Source of the DNA: Treponema sp.
Lineage (GTDB): Bacteria > Spirochaetota > Spirochaetia > Treponematales > Treponemataceae
Length of the DNA: 64,000 nucleotides
Assembly (NCBI GenBank): GCA_017551545.1
Contig: JAFZLJ010000025.1
Coordinates: forward strand, 1-64,000
Reading direction: 5' to 3'
This document shows positions 9,401 through 18,039 of this stretch, piece by piece. Numbering within the stretch: position 1 is the stretch's first letter; every line of letters begins with the position of its first letter. The translations under genes and the position numbers were made by a program. Under the pieces are notes generated by a model. The model was not told the origin of the DNA. It saw nothing but the letters and a program-made list of their open reading frames with translations, and searched no databases.

Positions 9401-11996
9401 AGGAAGTAGAGGAGGACCATTAACATATGATGCTTATTTAGACATAATTTCGGAATTTTCAAATAATGATTTCATTCTTTCAAATTATAAAAATTTTGAT
9501 CTCCGAGATGGATTATATGTTTATTCAACTAAGCATTATTTTGATTTATGTTTTTATTTAATTAGAGATAATAAAATAGAAGATGGAATTAAGACTTTTA
9601 ATAATGGAATACGAACACTTTTAGCAAATGGAGATCACAAAGATAGAAATCTAAGTAATTTATTGGATTGTGCAAATGTTTATAATGCTAGATTTAATTC
9701 TTTAGATAATTCCTTTTGGTTTGATTTGTTTGATATGGCTTATGCTATTCAATATCATACTGATAGAAAGGACACTAGTCATTATCCAACTGAATTCTTT
9801 GAAGAATATTCTAAATATAATAAGGTTGAAGCTCTTAAGTTACTGATTACAAAATTAGTTACTCATGAAGGTATATCTGGTTATCTTGAAGAAGATTTAC
9901 TTTTCGTATTAAAAAATCATGCTGATTATTTTACTGCTGATGAATGGTATTTTATTCTTAGAACGATGCCTTCTATATTTGATGAAGATATATTACTCAA
10001 GGCTTTTGATTTACGCGATTTTGTTTCTAAAAATATCCGTATCCAGTATGATAATTGGTTACGAAGTAGACCATTTTGTAAACAGGAATTTGATAAAAAT
10101 GGTTTTTCACAGCAAATTATTGAAATGTATTCATCAGTATTTAATATTGATTTACCATTAGAAACGAAACAATCTTATTCATCTAGTGGGTTTAAGGATA
10201 ATATACCTCCATTTCAAGCTTCAAATATAAATGAGGCTTTAGAATTCTTTGATAGAAATTATTATAGATCAGAATATGAAAGTCCTTTAATAGATTTTTT
10301 GAAAGATCAATCTATTGAAGATCGAAAGAACTTTCTATTTCCATTCTTGTTAAGATATGCATATGCTGGAAGAAATATGGTATGGATTCCAGCTTTATTC
10401 GAAGAAGAATCTGATGAATGGATATATTCTCAAGTTATACTGTTTGTTTTTAGTACAGATGGATGGTCCAAAATGATTTCTCCAAATTCCCTAAAAATAG
10501 CATATCAAAAGAATCCAGGTTTAACAAAAACACTACTTCTAGAATCTTTATGCAAGATGGTCTCAAATTATGGCTATTATTCCTGGAAATTGGGCTGTAA
10601 TCTCATTGTCGGTTTATGTGAAGCTGGAATTGAAAAAGAGATAATAGAACCGCTTTTTAATATAGTTAAACAGTTTGTTGAATACCGACTTCCTGATCGA
10701 AATTATGATTTAATAAATCAGGAGGTTTTAAAAGCATTAGATGGCTTTTCGTCACATGAATTAGTTTATGCACTTTTAATTTCTCGATTAACTACGTTAA
10801 CAACAGAAAAAACACAAAATATTCTTTTTTCGATAAATAATCTTTTATTAATAGATAAAGAATCATTTATAAAGCCTGTAATTTGGGCATTAACAGAAAA
10901 GAACGATTTATATCCTATACATAGAGCATTACTACTCCAATTAATTCTTGAAAATGGTATTACGCTTAATACACAACAAAAAGAAAAGCTTAAGAAATTT
11001 TATCCGACGGAATATTATCTCGAGAATTTTTATTTAGAGAATATTGTTGATTGCGATAATTGTATAATACCTAGTGGTATTACCACTTTAGAATTTTCAG
11101 AATCAGAAAATGATATAAAAGTACTACATGATTTTAATTCAAACTATGAACAACTTGCGAAGTATATTGATATTTTTTCAGGAACTTATTCTCTAATGAG
11201 TAGGCTGATGTCAGATCAAACTGATTTAGTTAGAGATTATAGATTAAGATTTGAAGAATTATTTGTTAGAAATGTAATATTTGCAAATAACTTATATAAA
11301 GTAGTCAATAAATATCATAGGAAAAATCTAGAAGAAGCACATATACCATGCTACCAATTTATGGAATTAAACACAAATTGGATAAAACTTATTCATGGGG
11401 CTTTATATATTCGTCCACCTTATTTAATTTCTCCTGAAGGATTGTATTCTAATCCAACGAGTAGAAGCAATACTGATTACTCTGATGATAATTGGGTAAT
11501 TTTAGCATTTTCAGAAAGTCAGGTTATAAGAGAAGATTATAAAACAAAAAAATATCATTCGATGGGTGCTTTTACACAAAGAAATGATAGATCATTGTTT
11601 AATAACTTAAAATTTTATTTGGATTTTTATTTTGACGCTCCTAAAATTGCTGAAACAGAAAACGATAATCCAATATTGTATAACGTCTTAAATAATGATT
11701 TAGAATGGGGAGAAATATTTTTTGTTTCACCATTTGTTATAAGCTCAATGAATTTACAAATTTGTATGGATTTCGAAAATGGTTTACGAGCTATCGACAA
11801 ATCTGGCGCTGAAATAATAAAGTTTATTCAATGGAAAGAAGAGTATTTTGGATCTGCATCAGATGGGTTAGAATATCCTAAAAACACAGGTCAAGCAGTT
11901 TTAATAAGAAAAGATAAACTAAATCTTTTACTAGATTTATATAATAATGAATTGGAAATGAAATGTTTTTCACTTCCAGTTGATTCAATTCAATAA
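6456..11996 (+). CDS. Giant STAND NTPase with N-terminal Cap4/DUF4297-like nuclease (Avs-like antiviral sensor)
   Basis: The 1846-residue protein has three zones. The N-terminus (GYMYQDILSAYF, then DD at 50-51 and QVK at 64-66) fits the PD-(D/E)XK dsDNA nuclease of the DUF4297/Cap4 type. A P-loop ATPase follows, with Walker A GEPGTGKS at 299-306, Walker B LLLIIDGIDH at about 386-395 and a likely sensor strand VSILVLSQP; this is NACHT/STAND-like. The remaining ~1200 residues look helical and repeat-like and would be the sensor. This layout and size match Avs proteins, in which binding of a phage protein triggers oligomerisation and DNA cleavage. Which phage protein is sensed, if any, cannot be read here. 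The gene is very A+T-rich. Avs membership is inference; the nuclease and ATPase motifs are directly visible. Confidence 0.72.
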   Translation: MGLDAAHKGYMYQDILSAYFVAHEIRQGNLDSTFIFDKKKTPQSVPDKFDDITVYRKNEAFYFQVKYSDSENEHRLEKSDFSTVAKHDLAIWNLFETWKNLESEKSKFYVLLSWKSPIDSDKICDVIEIDNDIKPIFPNAICYRFNIDKIWPVATGVISSWKTLKSEARNIDRNEFKKFLDSLSIHLNLPKLSYSLTDGLEKELCDEIKNIGIGIYPNERLTVDDVAYNFWTYVIQERSKNKAEQKSCLDFTKRAKIELGHGAVPEEFLIDSKELLKTDERINQVKTALSKTHRLVVTGEPGTGKSWLIENLKSALSDTTIIRHYCYTSLTEESEIFTKRVTKDAMVGSIIDQLDNEIGGFDIRNKKYASDIDSLNERLNQVNKNLLLIIDGIDHVWRTYQRVKGYLSEKEETILEIINQITCSNPNVSILVLSQPITQLSILTSFEKVSLVPIDEIYVIQALKKYRIKNIRISNDSLSKLILQKSNGNALYCKYLLESISKETDDKKQLLNRLPAYDSNLESYYTYLLSTLKENEDVCYTLCGADYSFSKRELEEITGNGDYVNETLLSLSPVLRFSQTFGYSIYHESFKRYLINHLKSKSIDINKKVYKPLIEWYKEKNFFEDTKAFNHLLKLYFEVADYKSILDTIDFEFISKSLFYGRPLKHISNNIFIQSAALEYGGSFEQCIIINEQKKDIDKFDYIDSGIWYSYCRALKVIYGQSCVDQFLWNEKKDLLEIKDLYQLYTKFALDIEGKVHWDLFPKVNLDPDDKLIPNIAIKLLDLKDYKRFEELTHFVYENCVCETIDKFENAIEWWSLKHGSDWKKYPNTYLKEYEKRTKSNLSLQECIDLIICEKFHYSDDWKKYLDYIPDILNKTSIEEIQICIDSLENYNWFRNWVIYYIKLCLLEKKEYSFSELMNAFGYLVKDKEPFKGTPRTCDLHKQTEFIHQSFYRGLLLCKNKVEQQKCCELLSQLIDSTTSFQGSRGGPLTYDAYLDIISEFSNNDFILSNYKNFDLRDGLYVYSTKHYFDLCFYLIRDNKIEDGIKTFNNGIRTLLANGDHKDRNLSNLLDCANVYNARFNSLDNSFWFDLFDMAYAIQYHTDRKDTSHYPTEFFEEYSKYNKVEALKLLITKLVTHEGISGYLEEDLLFVLKNHADYFTADEWYFILRTMPSIFDEDILLKAFDLRDFVSKNIRIQYDNWLRSRPFCKQEFDKNGFSQQIIEMYSSVFNIDLPLETKQSYSSSGFKDNIPPFQASNINEALEFFDRNYYRSEYESPLIDFLKDQSIEDRKNFLFPFLLRYAYAGRNMVWIPALFEEESDEWIYSQVILFVFSTDGWSKMISPNSLKIAYQKNPGLTKTLLLESLCKMVSNYGYYSWKLGCNLIVGLCEAGIEKEIIEPLFNIVKQFVEYRLPDRNYDLINQEVLKALDGFSSHELVYALLISRLTTLTTEKTQNILFSINNLLLIDKESFIKPVIWALTEKNDLYPIHRALLLQLILENGITLNTQQKEKLKKFYPTEYYLENFYLENIVDCDNCIIPSGITTLEFSESENDIKVLHDFNSNYEQLAKYIDIFSGTYSLMSRLMSDQTDLVRDYRLRFEELFVRNVIFANNLYKVVNKYHRKNLEEAHIPCYQFMELNTNWIKLIHGALYIRPPYLISPEGLYSNPTSRSNTDYSDDNWVILAFSESQVIREDYKTKKYHSMGAFTQRNDRSLFNNLKFYLDFYFDAPKIAETENDNPILYNVLNNDLEWGEIFFVSPFVISSMNLQICMDFENGLRAIDKSGAEIIKFIQWKEEYFGSASDGLEYPKNTGQAVLIRKDKLNLLLDLYNNELEMKCFSLPVDSIQ

Positions 11997-12010
11997 AATG
12001 AGAGGTAATT

Positions 12011-13612
12011 ATGTCAAAATTGAACATCGAATCCACCTTAGACAAACTTCTTGCCACAAAATACGAGACCGAAACAATCGAATTCAAAGAGGCAAAAGAT
12101 AATTTCTCCTTTGATGAACTTGGCAAATATTTTTCCGCACTCAGCAACGAAGCAAATCTTCATAATGAAGAATGTGCGTGGCTTGTTTTTGGTGTTGAAG
12201 ATAAAAAACATATAATCGTCGGTACAAATTACAGGAACGATGCAAAATCTCTGAACAGCTTAAAAGAAGAAATCGGAAAGCAGACTTCTGAAAATCTTAC
12301 TTTTATTGAAATATACGAATGCTTTAGAAAGAATGCAGAAGGTGAGAACAAGCGAATTCTTTTGTTCCAGATTCCAGCAGCCCCTCGCGGTATGCCGATT
12401 GCATTTAAGAGAATTCATTATGGTCGCGATGGCGAAGCTGCCGTAGGACTAAGTGTAGAAAAGTTTGAAAGAATTAGGGCGCAGAATGTAACGAACGACT
12501 GGAGTGCAGAAATCATCCCAAATGCAACAATCGAAAACCTTTCTAAAGAGGCGATTGAACTTGCACGAAAAATGTATGCAGAAAAGAATCCTCGACTGGC
12601 AGATGATATAAAACGCGGGGATGACATGACTTTCTTGAATAATGCACGACTAACCCGCGAAGGAAAAATCACAAATGCGACAATTCTTCTTTTGGGAAAG
12701 CGTGAATCAGAAGATTTGATTCTTCCAGCCCTTAGTCAGATTACATGGATTTTAAAAGACCGGGACGGCGTTGTAAAAGATTACGAGCATTTTTTCTGTC
12801 CTTTAATCATCGCAACAGAGCAGGTTCGTCAGAAAATACGTAATCTTACATACCGATATATGACGGGCGAATCAATTTTCCCAAAAGAAACCTTACAGTA
12901 CGACCCGTACATTATCCGCGAGGCTTTAAATAATTGTATTGCACATCAGGATTATTCAAGGGCTGGAAGAATCACTGTTCAGGAGCACGAAGACGATTAT
13001 CTGATTTTCTGCAACTGCGGCGATTTTATTCCTGGAAGCATAGAAAATGTTCTGAAAGCAGAATACTCTGCAAGCAATTATCGCAATCCTTTCCTTGCAA
13101 CTGCAATGGTAAACCTGAACATGATTGATACTGTAGGCAGCGGAATCTTAAAAATGTTCCTTGCCCAGAAAAAACGCTGCTTCCCATTACCAGATTATGA
13201 CTTTTCTAATCACGAAGTGCGCATGAAACTGTACGGCAAGGTACTCGATATTAATTATTCAAAACGTCTTTTAAATGAAGACTTATCACTTTCTGAAGTT
13301 ATAGAACTGGATAAAAAGCAAAAGCTTGAGATAAAGACTAAGCCTGTGAAGGCTACAAATGACCCAAAAAGTGACCTAATAACAATAAAGTGGCCTAAAA
13401 AGTGGCCTAAAAAATGGCCTGAAAAATGTCAAATTATTTATGACGCAATAAAAGAAAATCAAAATATAACCATTCCAGAACTCGAAAAACTTTGTGATAC
13501 AGGACATACAACTATTAAAAAGATGCTGAATGAAATGCAGAACGAAGGTTATATTAAACACGAAGGCGCTCCTAATGGCGGTCATTGGGAGATTATTAAG
13601 GAAGAAAACTAA
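12011..13612 (+). CDS. Schlafen/AlbA_2 and HATPase_c_4 domain regulator with winged helix
   Basis: The 533-residue protein starts with the AlbA_2/Schlafen domain (ETIEFKEAKDNFSF, then CAWLVFGVED). A RecG-like GHKL ATPase region follows (REALNNCIAHQDYSRAGRI and NCGDFIPG, about residues 300-340). The C-terminus is a winged helix (about 475-530, ITIPELEKLCDTGHTTIKKMLNEMQ). The linker has three KWPK-type units encoded by 12-bp repeats. Such proteins are usually annotated as transcriptional regulators or RecG-like ATP-binding proteins and are common in defence islands. ATG 12011 is preceded by GAGGT at 12001-12005. The stop overlaps the Fic start by 1 bp. Composition differs from the A+T-rich gene upstream, so it probably belongs to a different module. 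Confidence 0.78.
   Translation: MSKLNIESTLDKLLATKYETETIEFKEAKDNFSFDELGKYFSALSNEANLHNEECAWLVFGVEDKKHIIVGTNYRNDAKSLNSLKEEIGKQTSENLTFIEIYECFRKNAEGENKRILLFQIPAAPRGMPIAFKRIHYGRDGEAAVGLSVEKFERIRAQNVTNDWSAEIIPNATIENLSKEAIELARKMYAEKNPRLADDIKRGDDMTFLNNARLTREGKITNATILLLGKRESEDLILPALSQITWILKDRDGVVKDYEHFFCPLIIATEQVRQKIRNLTYRYMTGESIFPKETLQYDPYIIREALNNCIAHQDYSRAGRITVQEHEDDYLIFCNCGDFIPGSIENVLKAEYSASNYRNPFLATAMVNLNMIDTVGSGILKMFLAQKKRCFPLPDYDFSNHEVRMKLYGKVLDINYSKRLLNEDLSLSEVIELDKKQKLEIKTKPVKATNDPKSDLITIKWPKKWPKKWPEKCQIIYDAIKENQNITIPELEKLCDTGHTTIKKMLNEMQNEGYIKHEGAPNGGHWEIIKEEN
13391..13426 (+). repeat. In-frame 12-bp tandem repeat, 3 copies (KWPK linker)
   Basis: Three copies of TGGCCTAAAAAG (variants end in AAA or start TGGCCTGAA) lie end to end between the ATPase and winged-helix domains of the AlbA_2 protein. 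The unit length is a multiple of three, so gain or loss of copies would change linker length without breaking the frame. Confidence 0.9.
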
Positions 13613-14739
13613 TGAGTACAGATAAACAAAACCCATTTGAAATAGATTTTGACTCATACATTCGCCAGAGTGAACCTGAAAAACAGGAAAACGGAAAACT
13701 CTGGCAGACCGCAATCGGATTACAGCAGGTGGATGGTCTTAAAACTTCGAAATATCTTTATGAAACTGCTAAGAAGAATATTGACGGCGAAATTACTATT
13801 GAAGAAGCCAAGCAGCTGATTGATTCATATTACGAAACCAGACAGGGCAGGGCTGAAGACGAGAGCGACACCGAAGAAGCAGATAAAGTATCGGTGCGCA
13901 TCCGGGAAATCCTTGCAGAAAAAACTTTCAGCTTTACTCCGGATTTATTGCTTTCAATTCATAAGAGACTTTTTACAGGTGTATTCTATAAAGTAAAAGC
14001 CGGCCGGTTCCGCGATTATAATATTTCAAAACTAGAATGGGTTTTGGATGGTGAATCAGTTTTATATGCAAATGCCGACATGATCCGTCAGACATTGGAT
14101 TATGATTTTAGTCAGGAAAAAGCTTTTGATTATTCAACACTTTCAAAGGATGAGACTGTAAAACATCTTACGCGCTTTGTTGCAAATATATGGCAGATTC
14201 ATCCGTTTGGAGAAGGAAACACTAGAACTACAGCAGTCTTTACAATTAAGTATTTGAATTCTCTTGGCTTTGAAGTAAATAATGAGCCTTTTGAAAAGAA
14301 CAGCTGGTATTTTCGCAATGCTTTGGTTCGTGCAAATTATACGAATATGAACAAGGGCATCTACATGAATACGGAGTATCTGGAAAAATTCTTCCGTAAT
14401 TTGCTTTTAGGCGAGCATAATGAATTGAAAAACCGGTACTGTCATATAAAATACAATGAAAAGACAGCAAATGAGGTTACTCAAAAGGTTACTCAAAAGG
14501 TTACTCAAAAGGTTACTCAAAAGGTTACTGTAAACGTTACTGTAAAATTAACTGCAAATCAGAAAAAAATTCTTGAAGAAATAAAAAAGAATCCTTTTGC
14601 AACACAAGAAGAATTATCTGAAATTGTTGGAATTACTCGAAAGAGCATAAATGAAAATATGATGAAATTGCAAAATATGAATATTATTGAAAGAATAGGT
14701 GCCGATAAAAACGGGCATTGGATAATTATTGAACATTAG
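13612..14739 (+). CDS. Fic family AMP-transferase-like protein with C-terminal winged helix
   Basis: The 375-residue protein has the complete Fic motif HPFGEGNTR (residues 197-205), so the catalytic His and phosphate-binding residues are present. Fic enzymes usually transfer AMP to a hydroxyl on a target protein. The N-terminal segment with IDGEITIEEAKQLIDSYY resembles the helical region before Fic domains in self-regulated Fic proteins; I could not find a clear S/T-xxx-E-G/N inhibitory motif. After the Fic core there are VTQK repeats and then a winged helix (about 315-375, FATQEELSEIVGITRKSINENM). It begins within the stop of the AlbA_2 gene, and the two proteins share the same catalytic core - repeat linker - winged helix layout. 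A role as toxin or regulator is inference. Confidence 0.85.
   Translation: MSTDKQNPFEIDFDSYIRQSEPEKQENGKLWQTAIGLQQVDGLKTSKYLYETAKKNIDGEITIEEAKQLIDSYYETRQGRAEDESDTEEADKVSVRIREILAEKTFSFTPDLLLSIHKRLFTGVFYKVKAGRFRDYNISKLEWVLDGESVLYANADMIRQTLDYDFSQEKAFDYSTLSKDETVKHLTRFVANIWQIHPFGEGNTRTTAVFTIKYLNSLGFEVNNEPFEKNSWYFRNALVRANYTNMNKGIYMNTEYLEKFFRNLLLGEHNELKNRYCHIKYNEKTANEVTQKVTQKVTQKVTQKVTVNVTVKLTANQKKILEEIKKNPFATQEELSEIVGITRKSINENMMKLQNMNIIERIGADKNGHWIIIEH
14476..14547 (+). repeat. In-frame 12-bp tandem repeat, 4 perfect + 2 decayed copies (VTQK linker)
   Basis: Four identical copies of GTTACTCAAAAG (14476-14523) are followed by two diverged copies. They encode VTQK units between the Fic core and the winged helix. 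Identity of the four copies suggests recent slippage. Confidence 0.95.
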
Positions 14740-14799
14740 GAGCGCTTTCTGAAACTTCAATTCACAAGGAATTCTTGTTAGTTGGAGTGTCGAAAAACT

Positions 14800-17376
14800 A
14801 TGACAAACGAAACTGACCTTCACGACATTGTTTTCGTAACTGACAAGTACGGCAGGCGAAACAAGACAGGTGATATTGAAAAACTAGCTTACGATTCTCG
14901 TAAAGATGTTTATTTCATCACTTATAAAGATGGAAAAACATATCCCTGCCGAAGTTGTGATATTCAGATTATTAAGAACTGCCTTAAAGATAAACAGTCT
15001 GCTAATGTGTTTGACTATCTTTTACAGATGGCCCAGTTTAGTGACATTAAAAATGATGACGGCCAGAATCTTCTTGTAAAGAATCTTGAAAAGTCCAGAT
15101 TTGTAAATGAGTATTCTGTTTTAGCAAGATATCTTAATCCTAAAAAAGGGAAAGAAGAAAAGTCCAAGATTAAATCTCTGATATTCCCATTTGGATGCAA
15201 CAACAGCCAGTTTAAAGCTGTAAGCACTGCGTTGAATAATCAGGTAAGTATAATCCAGGGGCCACCAGGAACTGGTAAAACTCAGACAATTTTGAATATC
15301 ATTGCAAATCTTTTAATGCATGATAAGACTGTTTTGATTGTTTCAAACAACAATGATGCTACCAGAAATGTTTACGAAAAACTTGCTTCTGATAAATATG
15401 GGCTTGGATTTATCTGTGCTTTCCATGGTAAAAGAGAAAACATAGAAAACTTTCTGAAGAATCAGCAGCAGTTTTATCCGGAATATCTTTCTGAATGGAA
15501 AAATAAGTTACCAGTTTTATCACCGCTTTTGGATGAAGATATAAAACATCTTGGAAAATACTTTGAAGCTAATGAACGTATTTCTACAATCAAATCTGAA
15601 CTTGCTGCGCTCGAACTGGAATCAAAATACTTTGATCACTCAATCACTGATATTTATAGCAATAGAAAACTCTTGAAAAAGTCTTCTGATTTATTGATGG
15701 ATTTACTCCAGAAGCTCCAATTCACTTATGAAGAAAAAGAAAAGTTTGGATTCTTTATGAATCTAAAACTTAAATTATCTTTTGGTCTTGGCGATAAAGG
15801 CAACTGGACTATTAATCCCGAAAAAGCGATCGAAACAATCAAAGCAACTTATTATCCGCTCAAAAAGAAAGAGCTTGAAAATGAATTAAGCGAAAAAGAA
15901 AGCATTGTAAAAGATTTTTATCCTAATGATGTTTATGAAAAATGCCTGACAACTTTAAGAAGTGAAGTTGCCAAAAAGTATTCTAAGAAAACTGAACGAA
16001 CGCAATTTAAGGATGGAAAAGAAATCTATTTTAATCCGGCATCGTTTGCTTCTGAATATCCTGTAATTTTGAGTACAACATTTTCTTCAAGAGGAACTAT
16101 AGGGCAGGGAACCGACTTTTTATTTGATTATGTAATTATGGATGAAGCTTCTCAGGTTGATGTTGTGACTGGAGCATTAGCTTTGTCTTGTGCTAAGAAT
16201 GCTGTTATCGTTGGCGATAAAATGCAGCTTCCAAACGTAATTGAAGAAAACAAAAAGAAAGTTGTACAGGAACTTTTTGAACAAACAAAACTTCCGGAAG
16301 GTTATAATTATATCAATAGTTTCTTAGCATCTCTTGAACAGGTTTTACCAGATACTCCGCAAATTTTACTTCGTGAACATTATCGCTGCCATCCAAAAAT
16401 CATCAATTTCTGTAATCAGCAGTTTTATGGCGGAAAGCTTTTGATTATGACAGAAGACAAAGGTGAGCCGGATGTTCTTGAAGCAATCAGAACAATTCCT
16501 GGAAACTTCTGCAAAGACCATTATAATCAGCGCCAGATTGATGTAATCAAAAATGAGATTCTTCCAAAATATACAGAAGATGAAATTGCGAATCTTGGTA
16601 TTATTGCTCCTTATAATAACCAGACTGATGCTATCCGCTCACAGATTCCTGGCATTGATGCTGCCACAGTTCATAAATATCAGGGTAGAGAAAAAGACAA
16701 TATCATCATTTCTACTGTTGATAATGAAATCACAAGTTTTGCTGATGATTCTAATATGCTTAATGTGGCTATCTCCCGTGCAAAGAAGAAGCTTGCTATT
16801 GTACTTTCTGGAAATGAACAGCCGGATAACTCGAACCTTGTTGCATTGCTCAAATACATTCAGTACAACAATTTTGCTATTGAAGAAAGCAAGGTTAATT
16901 CGATTTTTGATTTCTTCTATACGAAAGATACAAAAGCAAAGTTTAAGTACTTAAAAACCGCGAATAAGATTTCAAAATATGATTCTGAAAATGCAATGAA
17001 CTCGCTTCTTACTCAAATCTTTGAAGAACCAAAATATGCTAAATTCAGCTTTGTTTTTGAAATGCCGTTGAAAAATGTTGTAAGCAAAAACTTTATTGGT
17101 GAATTACCAGAAGAACTTGCAACCTATGCCAATAGAAGCTGGGCACATGTAGACTTTACAGTTTTCAATCGGGTAACAAAAGAGATTTTATTTGGAATAG
17201 AAGTTGATGGATACAATTATCATAAGAAAGGAACAAAGCAGGCAGAACGAGATCAAAAGAAAAATGCAATTTTTGAAATGATTGGATTACCACTTTTGAG
17301 ATTAAGTACAAAGGGCTCTGGAGAAGAGCAGAAGATTAAAGAACAATTAGATAAATATCTGGATAAGGATAATTAG
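14800..17376 (+). CDS. SF1 (UPF1-like) DNA/RNA helicase with C-terminal DUF2726 nuclease-like domain
   Basis: The 858-residue protein has Walker A GPPGTGKT (154-161), the Walker B/DEAS box YVIMDEASQVD, motif III VGDKMQLP, LREHYRCHP, and the C-terminal helicase motifs HKYQGREKD and NVAISRAKK. These define a UPF1/DNA2-like SF1 helicase. The last ~130 residues (VDFTVFNRVTKEILFGIEVDGYNYHKKGTKQAERDQKK in pieces, then GLPLLRLS) match DUF2726, a Vsr-like restriction-endonuclease fold. I took ATG 14800 (GGAG at 14784-14787); TTG 14782 would add six residues. The metallopeptidase gene follows after 3 bp. A defence or repair role is likely but unproven. Confidence 0.82.
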   Translation: MTNETDLHDIVFVTDKYGRRNKTGDIEKLAYDSRKDVYFITYKDGKTYPCRSCDIQIIKNCLKDKQSANVFDYLLQMAQFSDIKNDDGQNLLVKNLEKSRFVNEYSVLARYLNPKKGKEEKSKIKSLIFPFGCNNSQFKAVSTALNNQVSIIQGPPGTGKTQTILNIIANLLMHDKTVLIVSNNNDATRNVYEKLASDKYGLGFICAFHGKRENIENFLKNQQQFYPEYLSEWKNKLPVLSPLLDEDIKHLGKYFEANERISTIKSELAALELESKYFDHSITDIYSNRKLLKKSSDLLMDLLQKLQFTYEEKEKFGFFMNLKLKLSFGLGDKGNWTINPEKAIETIKATYYPLKKKELENELSEKESIVKDFYPNDVYEKCLTTLRSEVAKKYSKKTERTQFKDGKEIYFNPASFASEYPVILSTTFSSRGTIGQGTDFLFDYVIMDEASQVDVVTGALALSCAKNAVIVGDKMQLPNVIEENKKKVVQELFEQTKLPEGYNYINSFLASLEQVLPDTPQILLREHYRCHPKIINFCNQQFYGGKLLIMTEDKGEPDVLEAIRTIPGNFCKDHYNQRQIDVIKNEILPKYTEDEIANLGIIAPYNNQTDAIRSQIPGIDAATVHKYQGREKDNIIISTVDNEITSFADDSNMLNVAISRAKKKLAIVLSGNEQPDNSNLVALLKYIQYNNFAIEESKVNSIFDFFYTKDTKAKFKYLKTANKISKYDSENAMNSLLTQIFEEPKYAKFSFVFEMPLKNVVSKNFIGELPEELATYANRSWAHVDFTVFNRVTKEILFGIEVDGYNYHKKGTKQAERDQKKNAIFEMIGLPLLRLSTKGSGEEQKIKEQLDKYLDKDN

Positions 17377-17379
17377 TTT

Positions 17380-17940
17380 ATGGAACTTACATACATCATC
17401 CAAAAATCCAGAAGACGTTCAATTTCTGTAAGTGTTAATTCTGATAATCAAATTTTAGTAAAAGCTCCATATCTTACAACTGAGCGAACTATAAAAGATT
17501 TTTTGATTTCTAAAAAAGACTGGATTACAAAACAGATTGAAAAACAGAATAACGAAAACGAACAGGCGAGTGTTCTAGGATTCATTTCTGAAGATGAACT
17601 TAAACAGATAAGAAGAAAAGCTAAAAAAGAAATACCAGAGCGTGTTGCATATTGGGCAGAAAAAATTGGTGTTTTCTATGGCCGGATTTCTATTCGTTTA
17701 CAAAGCTCCAGATGGGGAAGCTGCGCACAGAATGGGAACCTGAATTTTAACAGTCTTCTTGTTATCATGCCAAAAGAAGTTTTAGACAGCGTTGTTGTTC
17801 ATGAATTATGCCATAGAAAACACATGAATCATTCAAAAGAGTTCTACGCTGAGATTTACCGCGTATTCCCCGATTATGACCGCTGCAATAAGTGGCTCAA
17901 AGATAATGGCGGTGTTTATATGAAAAGAATAGTGAAATAA
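17380..17940 (+). CDS. YgjP-like (DUF45/M48-type) zinc metallopeptidase
   Basis: The 186-residue protein carries the zinc motif HELCHRKHMNHSKEF starting at residue 141, preceded by SSRWGSCAQNGNLNFN. Both are hallmarks of the YgjP/DUF45 family of SprT-like metallopeptidases. The length is normal for the family and the two His and Glu are present. It lies 3 bp after the helicase-nuclease gene and ends the operon before a strong terminator. Genes of this family are often found beside restriction-type helicases, but their substrate is unknown to me. No signal peptide is visible, so the protein should be cytoplasmic. Confidence 0.85.
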   Translation: MELTYIIQKSRRRSISVSVNSDNQILVKAPYLTTERTIKDFLISKKDWITKQIEKQNNENEQASVLGFISEDELKQIRRKAKKEIPERVAYWAEKIGVFYGRISIRLQSSRWGSCAQNGNLNFNSLLVIMPKEVLDSVVVHELCHRKHMNHSKEFYAEIYRVFPDYDRCNKWLKDNGGVYMKRIVK

Positions 17941-18008
17941 CAAAAAGCTTTCCCCGCTAGCAACGAGTGTGACTAAACAACAACGGGGAGAGAGTTTGGA
18001 AGCTTTTT
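17941..18008 (+). terminator. Terminator of the defence operon
   Basis: Immediately after the metallopeptidase stop, AAAAGCTTTCCCCG pairs with the later CGGGGA...GGAAGCTTTT, with an internal bulge, and the stem runs into a T tract. It separates the defence operon from the AbiE operon. Confidence 0.65.
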
Positions 18009-18039
18009 TTACATGCTCAATAATTATTCACTTTTGGAC

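Noticed and set aside
13391..14547. CRISPR-like or phase-variable frameshifting repeats
   Set aside because: Units are 12 bp without spacers and keep the reading frame, so they are neither CRISPR nor on/off switches.
888..17940. BREX, DISARM or CBASS system
   Set aside because: No PglZ/BrxC, DrmA/DrmB, or CD-NTase-type cyclase gene is present. The only nucleotidyltransferase in the island is AbiEii-like.
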